NCBI RefSeq assembly: GCF_001310085.1 | Contig: NZ_CP012643.1 | Span: forward strand, 372,001-436,000 | Source of the DNA: Rufibacter tibetensis | GTDB lineage: Bacteria; Bacteroidota; Bacteroidia; Cytophagales; Hymenobacteraceae | DNA length: 64,000 nt | Reading direction: 5' to 3' | Part shown: in pieces, positions 16,394 to 25,081 of the stretch | Layout: each line of letters opens with the position of its first letter | How positions within the stretch are numbered: position 1 is the first letter of the stretch | Notes under the pieces: generated by a model | The model's input: only the letters and a program-made list of their open reading frames with translations | What the model was told of the DNA's origin: nothing | The model's database searches: none | Position numbers and translations under genes: made by a program

Positions 16394-16843
16394 TTAACGC
16401 TTCCGGGCAATACGAAAGAATTTAGGGTGAACCCAGAGCATTCCAAATGACTCTGAGCCGTCTCTTCCTTTGGTTTTATGGTGTACTTTGTGCGCTATGT
16501 CTAAGGCCCTGAGGTAGGTGCTTCTGGTTTTTCCAAACAGTTTTACCCGTCTGTGAATGAACAGATCATGCACCAGGAAATAGGCTGCACCGTAAAGCGA
16601 AATACCTACTCCAATCCAGAACCGGTAGTCTAGCGTCTCTGTCCCATAAATGAAGCACAAGGCAGCAATAACCCCGTAGAACACGAACGAGACATCGTTC
16701 AATTCAAAGAGGTGGTTGTGCCGGGTGTGGTGTGACTTGTGAATGCTCCACAAAAAGCCATGCAATACATATTTGTGCACTGCCCACGCCACCAACTCCA
16801 TTACAGCAAAGGTTCCTATTACTATCGCCGCGTTCGTCAGCAT
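16394..16843 (-). CDS. crtZ: Beta-carotene hydroxylase CrtZ
   Basis: Membrane non-haem di-iron enzyme that adds 3-hydroxyl groups to beta-ionone rings (beta-carotene to zeaxanthin). The 149 residues contain four His clusters: HKYVLH (23-28), HKSHH (35-39), HDLFIHRR and HKVHH, within hydrophobic helices, as in the fatty-acid hydroxylase family. It is followed after 29 bp by the merR gene, so the two are probably co-transcribed. With CrtW in the same region, the end product could be a hydroxy-keto carotenoid of the astaxanthin type. Confidence 0.92.
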   Translation of the reverse strand: MLTNAAIVIGTFAVMELVAWAVHKYVLHGFLWSIHKSHHTRHNHLFELNDVSFVFYGVIAALCFIYGTETLDYRFWIGVGISLYGAAYFLVHDLFIHRRVKLFGKTRSTYLRALDIAHKVHHKTKGRDGSESFGMLWVHPKFFRIARKR

Positions 16844-17026
16844 ACTCTCTCAACCAGTAGGTTTACAAATTGTTTAAAACATATATTACCACCCTCAGCT
16901 GCTTTCAACTCAAATCCTGAAAAATAGCTTCTAAATGTAAGAAACTACTTACACAAAGCCTTCGCCTTCTTATTGCTACCGCTTTTGTAGACACCTCTGA
17001 AATGAAAACACCTTTTGGAGCTTCAT

Positions 17027-17839
17027 TTACCAAATAATAGGCTGTTTGTTCAGAAATGCATGAATTCCAGACTGACAATCATCAGTAGCGCGGGCCAAAG
17101 CATTCCGCTCTGCGGCGTACTCCAGAGCCTCTTTGAGAGGAAGTTCCTGCACCATGGCAATCAATTCTTTGGTTACTTCCATGGCCTGGGCCGAGTTCTG
17201 TACGCACAACCGTTCTGCCAATTCTCGTACGCGCATTTCCAGCTCTTCCTCTGGCACCACTTCGTTTACCAACCCAAACGTTTTCGCTTTTTCCGCCGAG
17301 ATAAGGTCACCAGTAAGCAGCAACTCCTTGGCTTTGGCCTCCCCTATTTTCCGAAGTAGGAACACTTTCACAATAGCGGGTAGAAACCCGATCTTCACTT
17401 CTGTATACCCAAACTGAGCGGAGGGCACGGTGTAAGCAAAGTCACAAACCGTAGCCAACCCACAGCCGCTGGCAATGGCGTGCCCGTTTACCTGGGCAAT
17501 GACCACCTTCTTAAGCGTGTAAATAAGGTGCAGAAGCTGCATGAGGTGGGTTGAATCTTCCAGGTTCTCAGCGTAAGAATTACCTTCAAGTTGTTGCAGG
17601 TACTCCAGGTCAGCGCCCGAACAGAAAACAGGCCCGGCTGCTTTCAGGATAATGATTTTGCACTCATCATCATTCTCAGCAATATCAAAAGCCTGCTTTA
17701 ATTGCGAAACCATCTCATAATTGAGAGCATTCCGTTTTTCGGGGCGGTTCAGGGTGATAGTGGCTACCCGATTTGTGCAGCGGTAATCAATGTACTGAAG
17801 CGCAAGGGTATCAGCTGTAGGCGTATTCATAAGTTTCAT
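17027..17839 (-). CDS. Enoyl-CoA hydratase/isomerase family protein
   Basis: Crotonase-fold cytoplasmic enzyme of 270 residues. Family features are ATITLNRPEKRNALN near residue 30, the oxyanion-hole segments SGADLEYL and NGHAIASGCGLATVCDFAY, and FGYTEVKIGFLPA, which carries the usual catalytic-Glu position of hydratases. It likely acts on acyl-CoA in fatty-acid or branched-chain catabolism. It lies upstream of crtZ on the same strand with a 183-bp gap, so it need not belong to the pigment operon. The start could also be M4. Confidence 0.88.
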   Translation of the reverse strand: MKLMNTPTADTLALQYIDYRCTNRVATITLNRPEKRNALNYEMVSQLKQAFDIAENDDECKIIILKAAGPVFCSGADLEYLQQLEGNSYAENLEDSTHLMQLLHLIYTLKKVVIAQVNGHAIASGCGLATVCDFAYTVPSAQFGYTEVKIGFLPAIVKVFLLRKIGEAKAKELLLTGDLISAEKAKTFGLVNEVVPEEELEMRVRELAERLCVQNSAQAMEVTKELIAMVQELPLKEALEYAAERNALARATDDCQSGIHAFLNKQPIIW

Positions 17840-18081
17840 GGTTCTTTTTACGAAGCCTGCTCTCTAAAGGTGGGAAAAAAGTCCTCTGGCTCAGGTGAAA
17901 TAAGCCAACACATACTGTGGACCATCCTGCTTAACTGCTCCTGCTTCCCTTTCATTTTCTGAAGAATGGCTTAAAAACAAAAGAACGCACCTACTACTAC
18001 TTTTCTTCTAAAGGCTACTAGCAGACGTTAGCCCTTCTACTCAGGACGGGAACTCCGGTAGAAGGGCTGCCTGCTGTTCAC

Positions 18082-18116
18082 AAAAAAGCCCAGCTTCTTT
18101 TAAGCTGAGCTTTTCT
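18082..18116 (-). terminator. Terminator after the lipoprotein hydrolase gene
   Basis: Arms 18082-18096 and 18102-18116 with one mismatch around a 5-base loop. On the minus strand the stem is followed by a T run, placing the stop signal for the gene ending at 18135. A second, weaker hairpin (18030-18040 with 18058-18068) lies just beyond. Confidence 0.7.
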
Positions 18117-18134
18117 AAAGAAAGGATTGATGAA

Positions 18135-19343
18135 TTACATGTTCCTCATACCCTCCATCCAGGGAATCAGGTCTTTGATCATAGGTTCTAAGCTGCTGCC
18201 GTGCCCTCCGCCAGGAATGGTGACAAACTTCAGATTAGGCGCATTAGCCGCTTTCATGGCATTGTAAGTAGAAACAGTGTTGTCATAAGGCACCATAATG
18301 TCTGCCGTGCCATGGTAAAGACGAGTAGGGCTCTTAGGAACCCAGTTCTTCAGGCTGTTTCTCTTGAGGGCATCTTTTAAGGCTTGTTCCCCGTTTCCGC
18401 GCAGCGCTGCCAGAAAAGTAGGATTGAACAGTTTAGCCGGATCTTTAGCCAAGGCACTGTTAATAGAAGAACTGGTACGGGTACCATCAATCAGTTCCTG
18501 AATACGGGTGGCGTAGGGCTCCTGAAAGAAATCAGTCAAAGGACGGTTCCAGTTGTACGTTTTGTTATACGCCTGTAAAATGAAAGCCAGGTTAGCCGGA
18601 TATTCATAGTTCTTTCCGCTTAACACCATAGCCAGCATGTTCTCCAGGTCATAGCCGCCTGCCCCAGCACCGGAGGCCGTCACCGTTAATCCATGCTCTG
18701 GGTGCTCCTCTATTTCTTTCTGGGTGGCCAAGGTCACGTATCCGCCTTCTGAGTAGCCGGCTAAAAACAACTGGTCAGAAGATTTGATGTTGTTCTTCTT
18801 GAAGAACGATTTGCCCGCTTTGATCATGTCTACCACAGCAGTACCTGAGTGCTTCACATCATAATACGGGTGCAAAATCTGCTTAGAAACGCCGTACCCA
18901 ATAAAGTCCGGAACAAGGGTCAGGTACCCGGCTGCGCCAAACGGCTCAAAACCCGTCAAAGACGTTACCTGGAAATTACTTGGGGCATATTTCTGATCAA
19001 AGGTTGTGCCGTGGTGCGCACTCAGGATGGGAGCCGAACCCGTCATGCGCAACGGAACCACCATCAACCCAGAGGCTTTAATTTCCTGCCCATTGTACTG
19101 CGTCAGGTAAACAAGACGATACACGTCCACATCATACTTGATCAAAGCCGCCAACTCAGACCGTCCGTTTGAGTTAGCTATTTCCTTTAGTCCGGCAGCC
19201 GGAATAGTGGTCAGTTTCTCTGCCGATACCAAAAGGTCTTTCTCAGTTTTCTGGACGGGCGTCTGTTCCATCACTTCGGATTCCTTGCAGGAAGAAAACC
19301 ACGAAGAGAAAGCCAGAAGTATAGATAAAAAGATAGTTTTCAA
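18135..19343 (-). CDS. Lipoprotein alpha/beta-hydrolase (secretory lipase/esterase-like)
   Basis: A 402-residue exported hydrolase. The N-terminus is a lipoprotein signal (hydrophobic residues 3-15, then the lipobox-like WFSSC with Cys at 19). The nucleophile elbow is GYSEGG (Ser about residue 196). The acid is probably Asp in GTADIMVPYD, and the base is His in PGGGHGSS near the C-terminus. AHHGTTFDQKYAPSNF and YGVSKQILHPYYDVKHSG resemble the LIP-type secretory lipase family in Bacteroidota. It probably acts on ester substrates at the cell surface or in the periplasm. A terminator follows. Confidence 0.85.
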   Translation of the reverse strand: MKTIFLSILLAFSSWFSSCKESEVMEQTPVQKTEKDLLVSAEKLTTIPAAGLKEIANSNGRSELAALIKYDVDVYRLVYLTQYNGQEIKASGLMVVPLRMTGSAPILSAHHGTTFDQKYAPSNFQVTSLTGFEPFGAAGYLTLVPDFIGYGVSKQILHPYYDVKHSGTAVVDMIKAGKSFFKKNNIKSSDQLFLAGYSEGGYVTLATQKEIEEHPEHGLTVTASGAGAGGYDLENMLAMVLSGKNYEYPANLAFILQAYNKTYNWNRPLTDFFQEPYATRIQELIDGTRTSSSINSALAKDPAKLFNPTFLAALRGNGEQALKDALKRNSLKNWVPKSPTRLYHGTADIMVPYDNTVSTYNAMKAANAPNLKFVTIPGGGHGSSLEPMIKDLIPWMEGMRNM

Positions 19344-19531
19344 AGTTTTAAAATTTTGGAGTGAATTTCATTTAAGAAAGGAATTGAGAAGCCCTAAAGT
19401 TCCTCTTCCTTTCCTTAGAAAGGCTTTGTTTTAGGATAGAACGCTTAAAACTTATCTTATTGTCTACGGAGCTATTATCACCAATAATTGACTTATACCG
19501 TATACTTGCAGGAACCATCTAAGTAATTGCC

Positions 19532-19840
19532 ATGCCTAAGAAATCATTCCAGGAAATCATCAATAGTCCGGGCATGCCGGTGCTCGTAGACTTTTACGCC
19601 GATTGGTGCGGCCCCTGCAAAACCATGACCCCTATCTTGCAACAGGTGGCCCGGCAGTACGAAGGAAAACTGAAAGTGATTAAGATTGACGTAGATAAGA
19701 ACCCCGCCGTGGCGCAGCAATATCGGGTTCAGGGAATTCCTACCCTCCTGCTGTTTCACCAAGGCAAGCAACTCTGGCGACAGTCAGGCGTGGTGCCGGG
19801 GCATCAACTGAGCCAGGTGGTGCAGCAGTATTTACCGTAA
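19532..19840 (+). CDS. trxA: Thioredoxin
   Basis: Cytoplasmic disulfide reductase of 102 residues with the redox motif WCGPCK (Cys 30 and 33), the preceding FYADWC segment and the cis-Pro loop GIPTLLLF. The length is typical of a single-domain thioredoxin, with no signal peptide. It is a single gene with an unusually long terminator hairpin after it. Whether it is the main TrxA or a paralogue cannot be decided from this window. Confidence 0.93.
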   Translation: MPKKSFQEIINSPGMPVLVDFYADWCGPCKTMTPILQQVARQYEGKLKVIKIDVDKNPAVAQQYRVQGIPTLLLFHQGKQLWRQSGVVPGHQLSQVVQQYLP

Positions 19841-19879
19841 AGACAGGTGTATCAGATTGAAACATTCTTAAGGCTGAAA

Positions 19880-19960
19880 GTAATCTTATCACTATAACAA
19901 AGAAGCTTCTCAGCAGAACATTACTGCTGAGAAGCTTCTTTGTTATAGTGATAAGATTAC
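19880..19960. terminator. 37-bp perfect hairpin between trxA and the small secreted gene
   Basis: Arms 19880-19916 and 19924-19960 are perfectly complementary over 37 bp with a 7-base loop. It separates convergent genes and should act as a bidirectional terminator, but is longer than most intrinsic terminators. Confidence 0.85.
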
Positions 19961-20010
19961 CCTAGGATTTAATCTTAGCTAAGTTCATAGGGTCATCACA
20001 AACTATTTCT

Positions 20011-20388
20011 TTATCTCAATTGAGCTTGTCTTGCTACAAGAATCGTTCCGTCAGAAAGAATCCCTACAACTACTTGATTATTTTTAATAATATCAGCATC
20101 CCTTAACGCATTGTTTAAAATATTGTCCAGTGTTATAGTATTATCATTGAGAATACCACTAAGAACCCGAATATCGGCATTGTTTAAAACATTTGTAACA
20201 TCGATAACATCTTCAACATTGATGTCTGAAACATTAACGTTAATACCTGAAACTTGGATGTTCACTAAATTATTAGCAGCAGCAACAACGTCTGTTGCAT
20301 CCATAATTTGAGCTTGTGCTTTATTAGCACCTACTACAGAGAACAAAGCGATCATCATCGCAGCAAAGGTTAATTTTAAATTTTTCAT
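20011..20388 (-). CDS. Small secreted protein of unknown function, Ile/Val/Asn/Asp-rich
   Basis: A 125-residue protein not recognised as any family. The signal peptide is clear (residues 1-27, FAAMMIALFSVVGANKAQAQ). The mature part alternates Ile/Val/Leu with Asn/Asp: short segments such as VSGINVNVSDINVEDVIDV, then NNADIRVLSGILNDNTITL. This looks like strand-forming repeats of about 10-12 residues. There are no Cys residues in the mature part and no catalytic motifs. Codons are ordinary and the frame is flanked by a strong terminator and a long AT-rich leader, which supports a real gene. The role is unknown; an extracellular structural or adhesion part is only a guess. Confidence 0.7.
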   Translation of the reverse strand: MKNLKLTFAAMMIALFSVVGANKAQAQIMDATDVVAAANNLVNIQVSGINVNVSDINVEDVIDVTNVLNNADIRVLSGILNDNTITLDNILNNALRDADIIKNNQVVVGILSDGTILVARQAQLR

Positions 20389-20843
20389 AATGCCAAATGT
20401 TTAGTTATAATAAAACTTATAGCGGTTTATACGCCCGTCCACCTACAATGTTGCTCCTAATACTAAAAAAAGTACAAAAATAACAAAATCAATATATAGA
20501 TAAAAATTACTATTCCTTAGTAGTTACCAAACTTTAATAAAGTTTTATTGATTTATATATTTAGCATAAAACTACAAAATAAACTTTAAATTTTATAAAA
20601 ATTCAAAAAATACAATCTTAAGTTAGCTCCAAAAAGAATAATGAGTTTCAGTTTTTATAATAAACACAAAGCAGAACCTACGTTCAAACGCAATCTAACA
20701 CATGGAGCACACCTTAGAAAAACAACATATTTATAAAAACATCTATATATTTAATTTCTTAGGAATTTTTAAACGCATTACAATGGTGGGCACGTATGTG
20801 CCCACGCATATCTTACCAATTCCCATGTACCTGTTGTTACTTT
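20389..20843. other. AT-rich gap between the large TonB receptor and the small secreted gene
   Basis: No coding potential. AT-rich from about 20460 to 20770. One GC-rich hairpin, GTGGGCAC-GTAT-GTGCCCAC (20786-20805), lies just after the stop of the receptor gene transcribed toward it and may end its transcript, though no T run follows. Confidence 0.5.
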
Positions 20844-23501
20844 TTATTCTTTGGGTATTTGAGAGAAATTATAGGTAACCCGCAGCATGAAATAATTACC
20901 TAGGGTAGTTTGTGTAGTTTGTTCAATAAAATTAAAAGAAGCAAATTGGGTAGCCCCTACGCTGCGGTTCAAAAGGTTTATTCCGGAAATCTCAACTTCC
21001 GCCCTATCCTTCTTCAAGAAAGTCCTTTTCACTGAAAGGTTGAGAATTGGAATGCTTTGGTTGAAATTCGTTTGGCTATTTTGAAAGTGCCTGTAGTCCA
21101 TTTCTGCCCTGGCGGTGAAGTGCTTTAAGAAATACCACGTTGCATTGGTTAAATAACTAGTCGTTAAGAAGGACTGGTTACGAGTGCCTGAATTTTCATA
21201 GTCAGAACTTGTCAGACTTAAATCACCCTTAAAATTAAGCTCCAGGTATTCTTCATAGGCAAACGTATACCGCAAACTTCCGCCTAAAGCCCTTTGTTGA
21301 ACCATGCCCATTGTCCCGTTTAATAAATTAGCACTTTCTCCCAGCCGCAGGTAAGGACTAACATTAAACCTGCTGTAAATCTTATTAACAGGGACTCCGA
21401 TGTTGAGAAAAGCAGAAATGGTACGGTATTGCCCCACATTCACATACTGAGTAGTGCGTACCTGGCGCTCGTCAATGTTCACTGCAGCTGTAATGGGATT
21501 GGCGGTGTACCCGTATGTAAAATTGCCCGACAAAAACAGCCCAGAGACTGGGTCTGAACCGACGAAAGTTGCCCTTACCTGATGAGAGTATTCCGGCTGC
21601 AGGGCAGGGTTGCCAATGAAAAGGTTTAGGGGATCATACCGGGAGACTACCGGCTGCAGTTGCTGGAGCGAAGGTTCTCTAACAGAAGTGGCGTATTCAA
21701 GCATTAACCGGGTATACTTACCAAATTGTTGGTTATATCTCGCATTAGGCAACCAATTGAAAAAGCTCTGCTTTGCAGAACCATCTTGCTCCTGCACCCT
21801 TCGCGAAAGTTCTGCCTTTTGAAAAGTGGAGCCAACAGCAAAGCTATACTTTTCCCTATTGAACAGATAAATGAGTCCTGCCTGCTGATACAGGTAACCA
21901 GAGATAAACCGGCTGCTTTGCTCTGGAACAAAATAAACTGCTTCGTTTACCAGGTCAAACACTTCCAGATTTGTTTTACTTACCCGGTTAGACACATTAT
22001 AATTCGCCTGCAAAGACTGCTTGTTGCCCAAGGGCTCTGTGTAAGAAAGCCGCAGGTTGCCATTCAGCTGATCGTTTCGTTGGTCATTCCGCTGCCGTAT
22101 TGCTTCAGTTTCGTTTCCAACAAAGCGGGTTAGCGACTCAGACCTTCCATCCGCAAGCAAATTATTAAGAGCAAGCTGGCTGTTGATGCTAAACACCCGG
22201 CCACTTTTCCTGAAACGATGGCCATAGAACAAATTTGAATTAAAGGCTAACGATTGGTTCTGAGTAGCAGCGTTCCGCTCCCCTTCGTTCACCAGTGTGT
22301 CTGCTACGGAGAAAGACTGCCGGTTGCTACTGCTCACATTTTGCCCATCTGCAAAATTGAGAGCGGTATTCACCCGTAAGGTATTAGTTGAATCTTTCCA
22401 GTCAAAGACTGCAGTAACCGCATGCCCACTATGCTTATTTACCTGCTGGCTGTTTTCATAAAACAAAGCGGTTCCTTCCGGCAGAAAGTTTTGCCGGGTT
22501 AAATTTGTTTGAGTCTCCGCATTAGTTTGGTTGAACCGATAACTTCCGTTTATACGGGCTTTTGGAGAAAGTTGATGAGAAGCGTTCACACCTCCTTTAT
22601 GGTTTGTAACCAGCCCATTTCGGGCATCACTGTCGGCATCTTCCCCTCCGTCATCAGAAAACCCCTGCCCATTCACATTGTTGCTCATGACCACCGCAGA
22701 CATCTGCCTGCTCTTTTCGAATTTGTTGTAGTTGGCTCGTCCCATGTACCGCCCGTGGGTACCCAGCCCCCCCATCGCTTTCCCAAAACCCATGTTCCTG
22801 CGGTCATCCTTCAAAGTCAGGTTGATGACCTTTTCCCGGGAGCCATCATCCACGCCTGAGAACTGAGCACCTTCAGATTTGCCGTCTACTACCTGTATTT
22901 TGTTGATAGCATCGGCGGGAAGGTTTTTGGTAGCCATTTGCAGGTCACCCCCAAAGAATTCCTTTCCATCCACAAAGATGCGGGTCACGCTTTCCCCATT
23001 CACGCTGATGTTGCCATCTCTGCCTACCTCCAGACCAGGCAACTTCTTTAAGAGTTGCTCTACATTGGCATTAGGCCTGGTTTGAAAGGAATTAGCGTTG
23101 TACTCTACCGTATCTTTCTTCACAGTGACAGGCGGACTCTGGTTGATGACGGTAATCTCTTGAAGGGTATTTGGCTCCTGCTCTAGTAGAATGTTACCCA
23201 ACTGAAGCGTGTCGGCAATAGAGGAAACTGCAAGGTTCTTTAAAAAGGGTGAATACCCCAGAAACGTCACTTTTAAAAGGTAATTCCCTTCCTTTAAGTT
23301 TTCCAGCAGGAAGAAACCCTGTTTGGTAGTTGAGGTAAACGCCACTACAGCAGAATCAGGACCCTGCAAGAGCAAAACAGATGCAGAGGGCAGAACGTCT
23401 GTCTCGGTGCCTTTTCCTAATACTCGGCCCTTGATAGCATACTTCTGCGCACAGACACCTTGTCCTATAAGCAGCATCAGGAAGATCAGCAGTCCTTTCA
23501 T
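20844..23501 (-). CDS. TonB-dependent receptor / outer-membrane beta-barrel protein
   Basis: An 885-residue outer-membrane protein with a signal peptide (residues 1-18), a CarboxypepD_reg-like domain (about 20-110), a plug domain (about 120-230: VEQLLKKLPGLEVGRDGNISVNGESVTRIFVDGKEFFGG) and a large barrel with YNQQFGKYTRLMLEYATSVREPS, ending MLRVTYNFSQIPKE. The plug wording and barrel match the OMP_b-brl_3 type widespread in Bacteroidota, whose ligands are mostly unknown. It has no adjacent SusD-like gene, so glycan uptake is not indicated. It is a single gene in a long intergenic setting. Confidence 0.88.
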   Translation of the reverse strand: MKGLLIFLMLLIGQGVCAQKYAIKGRVLGKGTETDVLPSASVLLLQGPDSAVVAFTSTTKQGFFLLENLKEGNYLLKVTFLGYSPFLKNLAVSSIADTLQLGNILLEQEPNTLQEITVINQSPPVTVKKDTVEYNANSFQTRPNANVEQLLKKLPGLEVGRDGNISVNGESVTRIFVDGKEFFGGDLQMATKNLPADAINKIQVVDGKSEGAQFSGVDDGSREKVINLTLKDDRRNMGFGKAMGGLGTHGRYMGRANYNKFEKSRQMSAVVMSNNVNGQGFSDDGGEDADSDARNGLVTNHKGGVNASHQLSPKARINGSYRFNQTNAETQTNLTRQNFLPEGTALFYENSQQVNKHSGHAVTAVFDWKDSTNTLRVNTALNFADGQNVSSSNRQSFSVADTLVNEGERNAATQNQSLAFNSNLFYGHRFRKSGRVFSINSQLALNNLLADGRSESLTRFVGNETEAIRQRNDQRNDQLNGNLRLSYTEPLGNKQSLQANYNVSNRVSKTNLEVFDLVNEAVYFVPEQSSRFISGYLYQQAGLIYLFNREKYSFAVGSTFQKAELSRRVQEQDGSAKQSFFNWLPNARYNQQFGKYTRLMLEYATSVREPSLQQLQPVVSRYDPLNLFIGNPALQPEYSHQVRATFVGSDPVSGLFLSGNFTYGYTANPITAAVNIDERQVRTTQYVNVGQYRTISAFLNIGVPVNKIYSRFNVSPYLRLGESANLLNGTMGMVQQRALGGSLRYTFAYEEYLELNFKGDLSLTSSDYENSGTRNQSFLTTSYLTNATWYFLKHFTARAEMDYRHFQNSQTNFNQSIPILNLSVKRTFLKKDRAEVEISGINLLNRSVGATQFASFNFIEQTTQTTLGNYFMLRVTYNFSQIPKE

Positions 23502-24490
23502 TGGTCACACAGTCAAGCAACCCACCTGAATACCTTCTCCTATTGTTTGCCTACGTCCTGTTTTCTGTTTCTTTTTGGATAAATGGCATTAAAACAGCAA
23601 ACGTTTATTGGGCACAAGTCTAATGTGGCGGGTTCTTATTTTCAACCGTGTACGTACTTTGCTGCTTTTTTGAAATACGAATCCCCTAATTTATATGAAG
23701 GACCGTAGCTTCGCTTCCTCTACCAACGACAAGGTTAAATGGAAAGAGGTTTGTACATGCGGGGTTGAAGAGGCATGCAATATGCTGCCATGTTGCCACA
23801 ACAAGTCAAATTGATGCAGCAACCCAGACATTTCAAAACATGTAGCCTTCTTCAACATTGCCTCTCGAGACAGAACCTCTTAAGATCAACTCTTCAGCTA
23901 CAGGCTACACCTGACTGTCAACCACAAAGTGGAGATTGCCTCATACCTCCTCAAGTACGTCATCTACTATGATGAGTCAATAATGCAGCACCTTGTTAGA
24001 AGGACTTGAGGCCCAACCCTACAAAGCAGAGTACATATGCCAAAAGCCCCCTGCTGGGAATAACCAATAAAGGCTTGAAACACATAAATAAGGCATGAAG
24101 CTAAACGACACTACAGCTGCTTTTCCAATACGAGCAACTCCTACTCCATAAAAAGGAATTTATAGGAACCCCATTGCCCCCCCCCTAAAGAGCACCCCTA
24201 TAAATTCACTAAACCAAACAAGCAAGCTAAGCACTTTAAAGTATCATTTACCCTCTATTTGATAACCCTATCATCTCTATGCAAAAATCCTATCACTAAG
24301 CCCCTCCTGTAAATATATTTGAGTCAGAATAGTCTACTCTAACCTCAAATTATCATTAGAAATGAATCTCCTTTTCTGTTTTAAAATTATATCAGTACTT
24401 TTACTAACCACGCAAAGCATTAAAATAATCACAATATGCATTTGCTATATCTTTATAATATAAATAAATAAAATCATATAATTTTAAAAA
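23502..24490. other. Long region without an intact gene, probably decayed sequence
   Basis: Nearly 1 kb with no convincing gene. The first half has mixed base composition and short stretches that read like protein before hitting stops, for example VNHKVEIASYLLKYVIYYD near 23925-23975 on the plus strand, ended by TGA near 24010. The second half is AT-rich and joins the low-GC island. A run of nine C (24177-24185) is present. I could not assign any fragment to a family. The promoter for the lamin-tail gene must lie near 24400-24490. Confidence 0.5.
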
Positions 24491-25039
24491 ATGAAGCGTT
24501 TTGGAATAATCACAGGACTTATTATCTCCCTCTCTGCCTGTACTGATGCTGAAGAAGTTGAACCTAAAGTACCTGCAGCCGAACAATTTAAAATTGTTAT
24601 CAATGAATTTATGGCTGCTAACCAATCTACTCTTAAAGATAATGCAGGAGAGTATGATGATTGGATAGAGATTCATAATACAGGAGACAAGGCAGTAAAC
24701 CTGGGCGGTCTTTATATTTCCGATAAAAAAGCCAATAAAACTAAATACAAGATACCTGCTACAGATCCAACTAAAACCACTATTGAGCCGGGGGGGTATC
24801 TCATTTTATGGGCAGATAGCCATCTTGAACAAGGCGTACTTCACCTTGGCTTCAGATTAAGTGAAGACGGGGAAGAAATAGGCATATATACGGCTGAGGG
24901 CAAAACCATAGATGAGACAACCTTTGGACCTCAGGTTACTGACATTTCAACTGGACGACTCAACAGTGCTACCAACACCTGGACACAATTCACACGACCA
25001 ACCCCTGGTTCTGCCAACGTTGGAGTTGATAACCCTTAG
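24491..25039 (+). CDS. Lamin-tail domain lipoprotein
   Basis: A 182-residue lipoprotein. The lipobox LSAC places the modified Cys at residue 17. After a linker rich in Glu, residues about 33-150 form one lamin-tail (LTD) domain, with the hallmark INEFMAANQSTLKDNAGEYDDWIEIHN, followed by VNLGGLYISD, IEPGGYLILWAD and the FRLSEDGEEIGIYTAEG strands. LTD domains form an Ig-like fold and in bacteria often occur with CotH-type or polyphosphate-polymerase genes; neither is present here. It begins the low-GC cluster, 42 bp before the DUF4956 gene. The role is unknown; a surface or periplasmic ligand-binding partner is likely. Confidence 0.85.
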   Translation: MKRFGIITGLIISLSACTDAEEVEPKVPAAEQFKIVINEFMAANQSTLKDNAGEYDDWIEIHNTGDKAVNLGGLYISDKKANKTKYKIPATDPTKTTIEPGGYLILWADSHLEQGVLHLGFRLSEDGEEIGIYTAEGKTIDETTFGPQVTDISTGRLNSATNTWTQFTRPTPGSANVGVDNP

Positions 25040-25081
25040 TTTATCAGGTATAGCTTCTCAACCATTACTACCTGACAATTT

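Noticed and set aside
20786-20805. 8-bp GC-rich hairpin after the large TonB receptor as an intrinsic terminator
   Set aside because: It has no T run on the minus strand, so only its position supports a termination role; noted in the gap entry but not called.
23695-23814. 39-codon Cys-rich plus-strand frame beginning MKDRSFASS
   Set aside because: No ribosome-binding site, no promoter element, no family likeness and no signal peptide; within a region of apparent decay.
24177-24185. Nine-C run as a phase-variation tract
   Set aside because: It lies more than 300 bp upstream of the nearest start codon, outside any reading frame and probably outside the promoter, so there is no mechanism visible.
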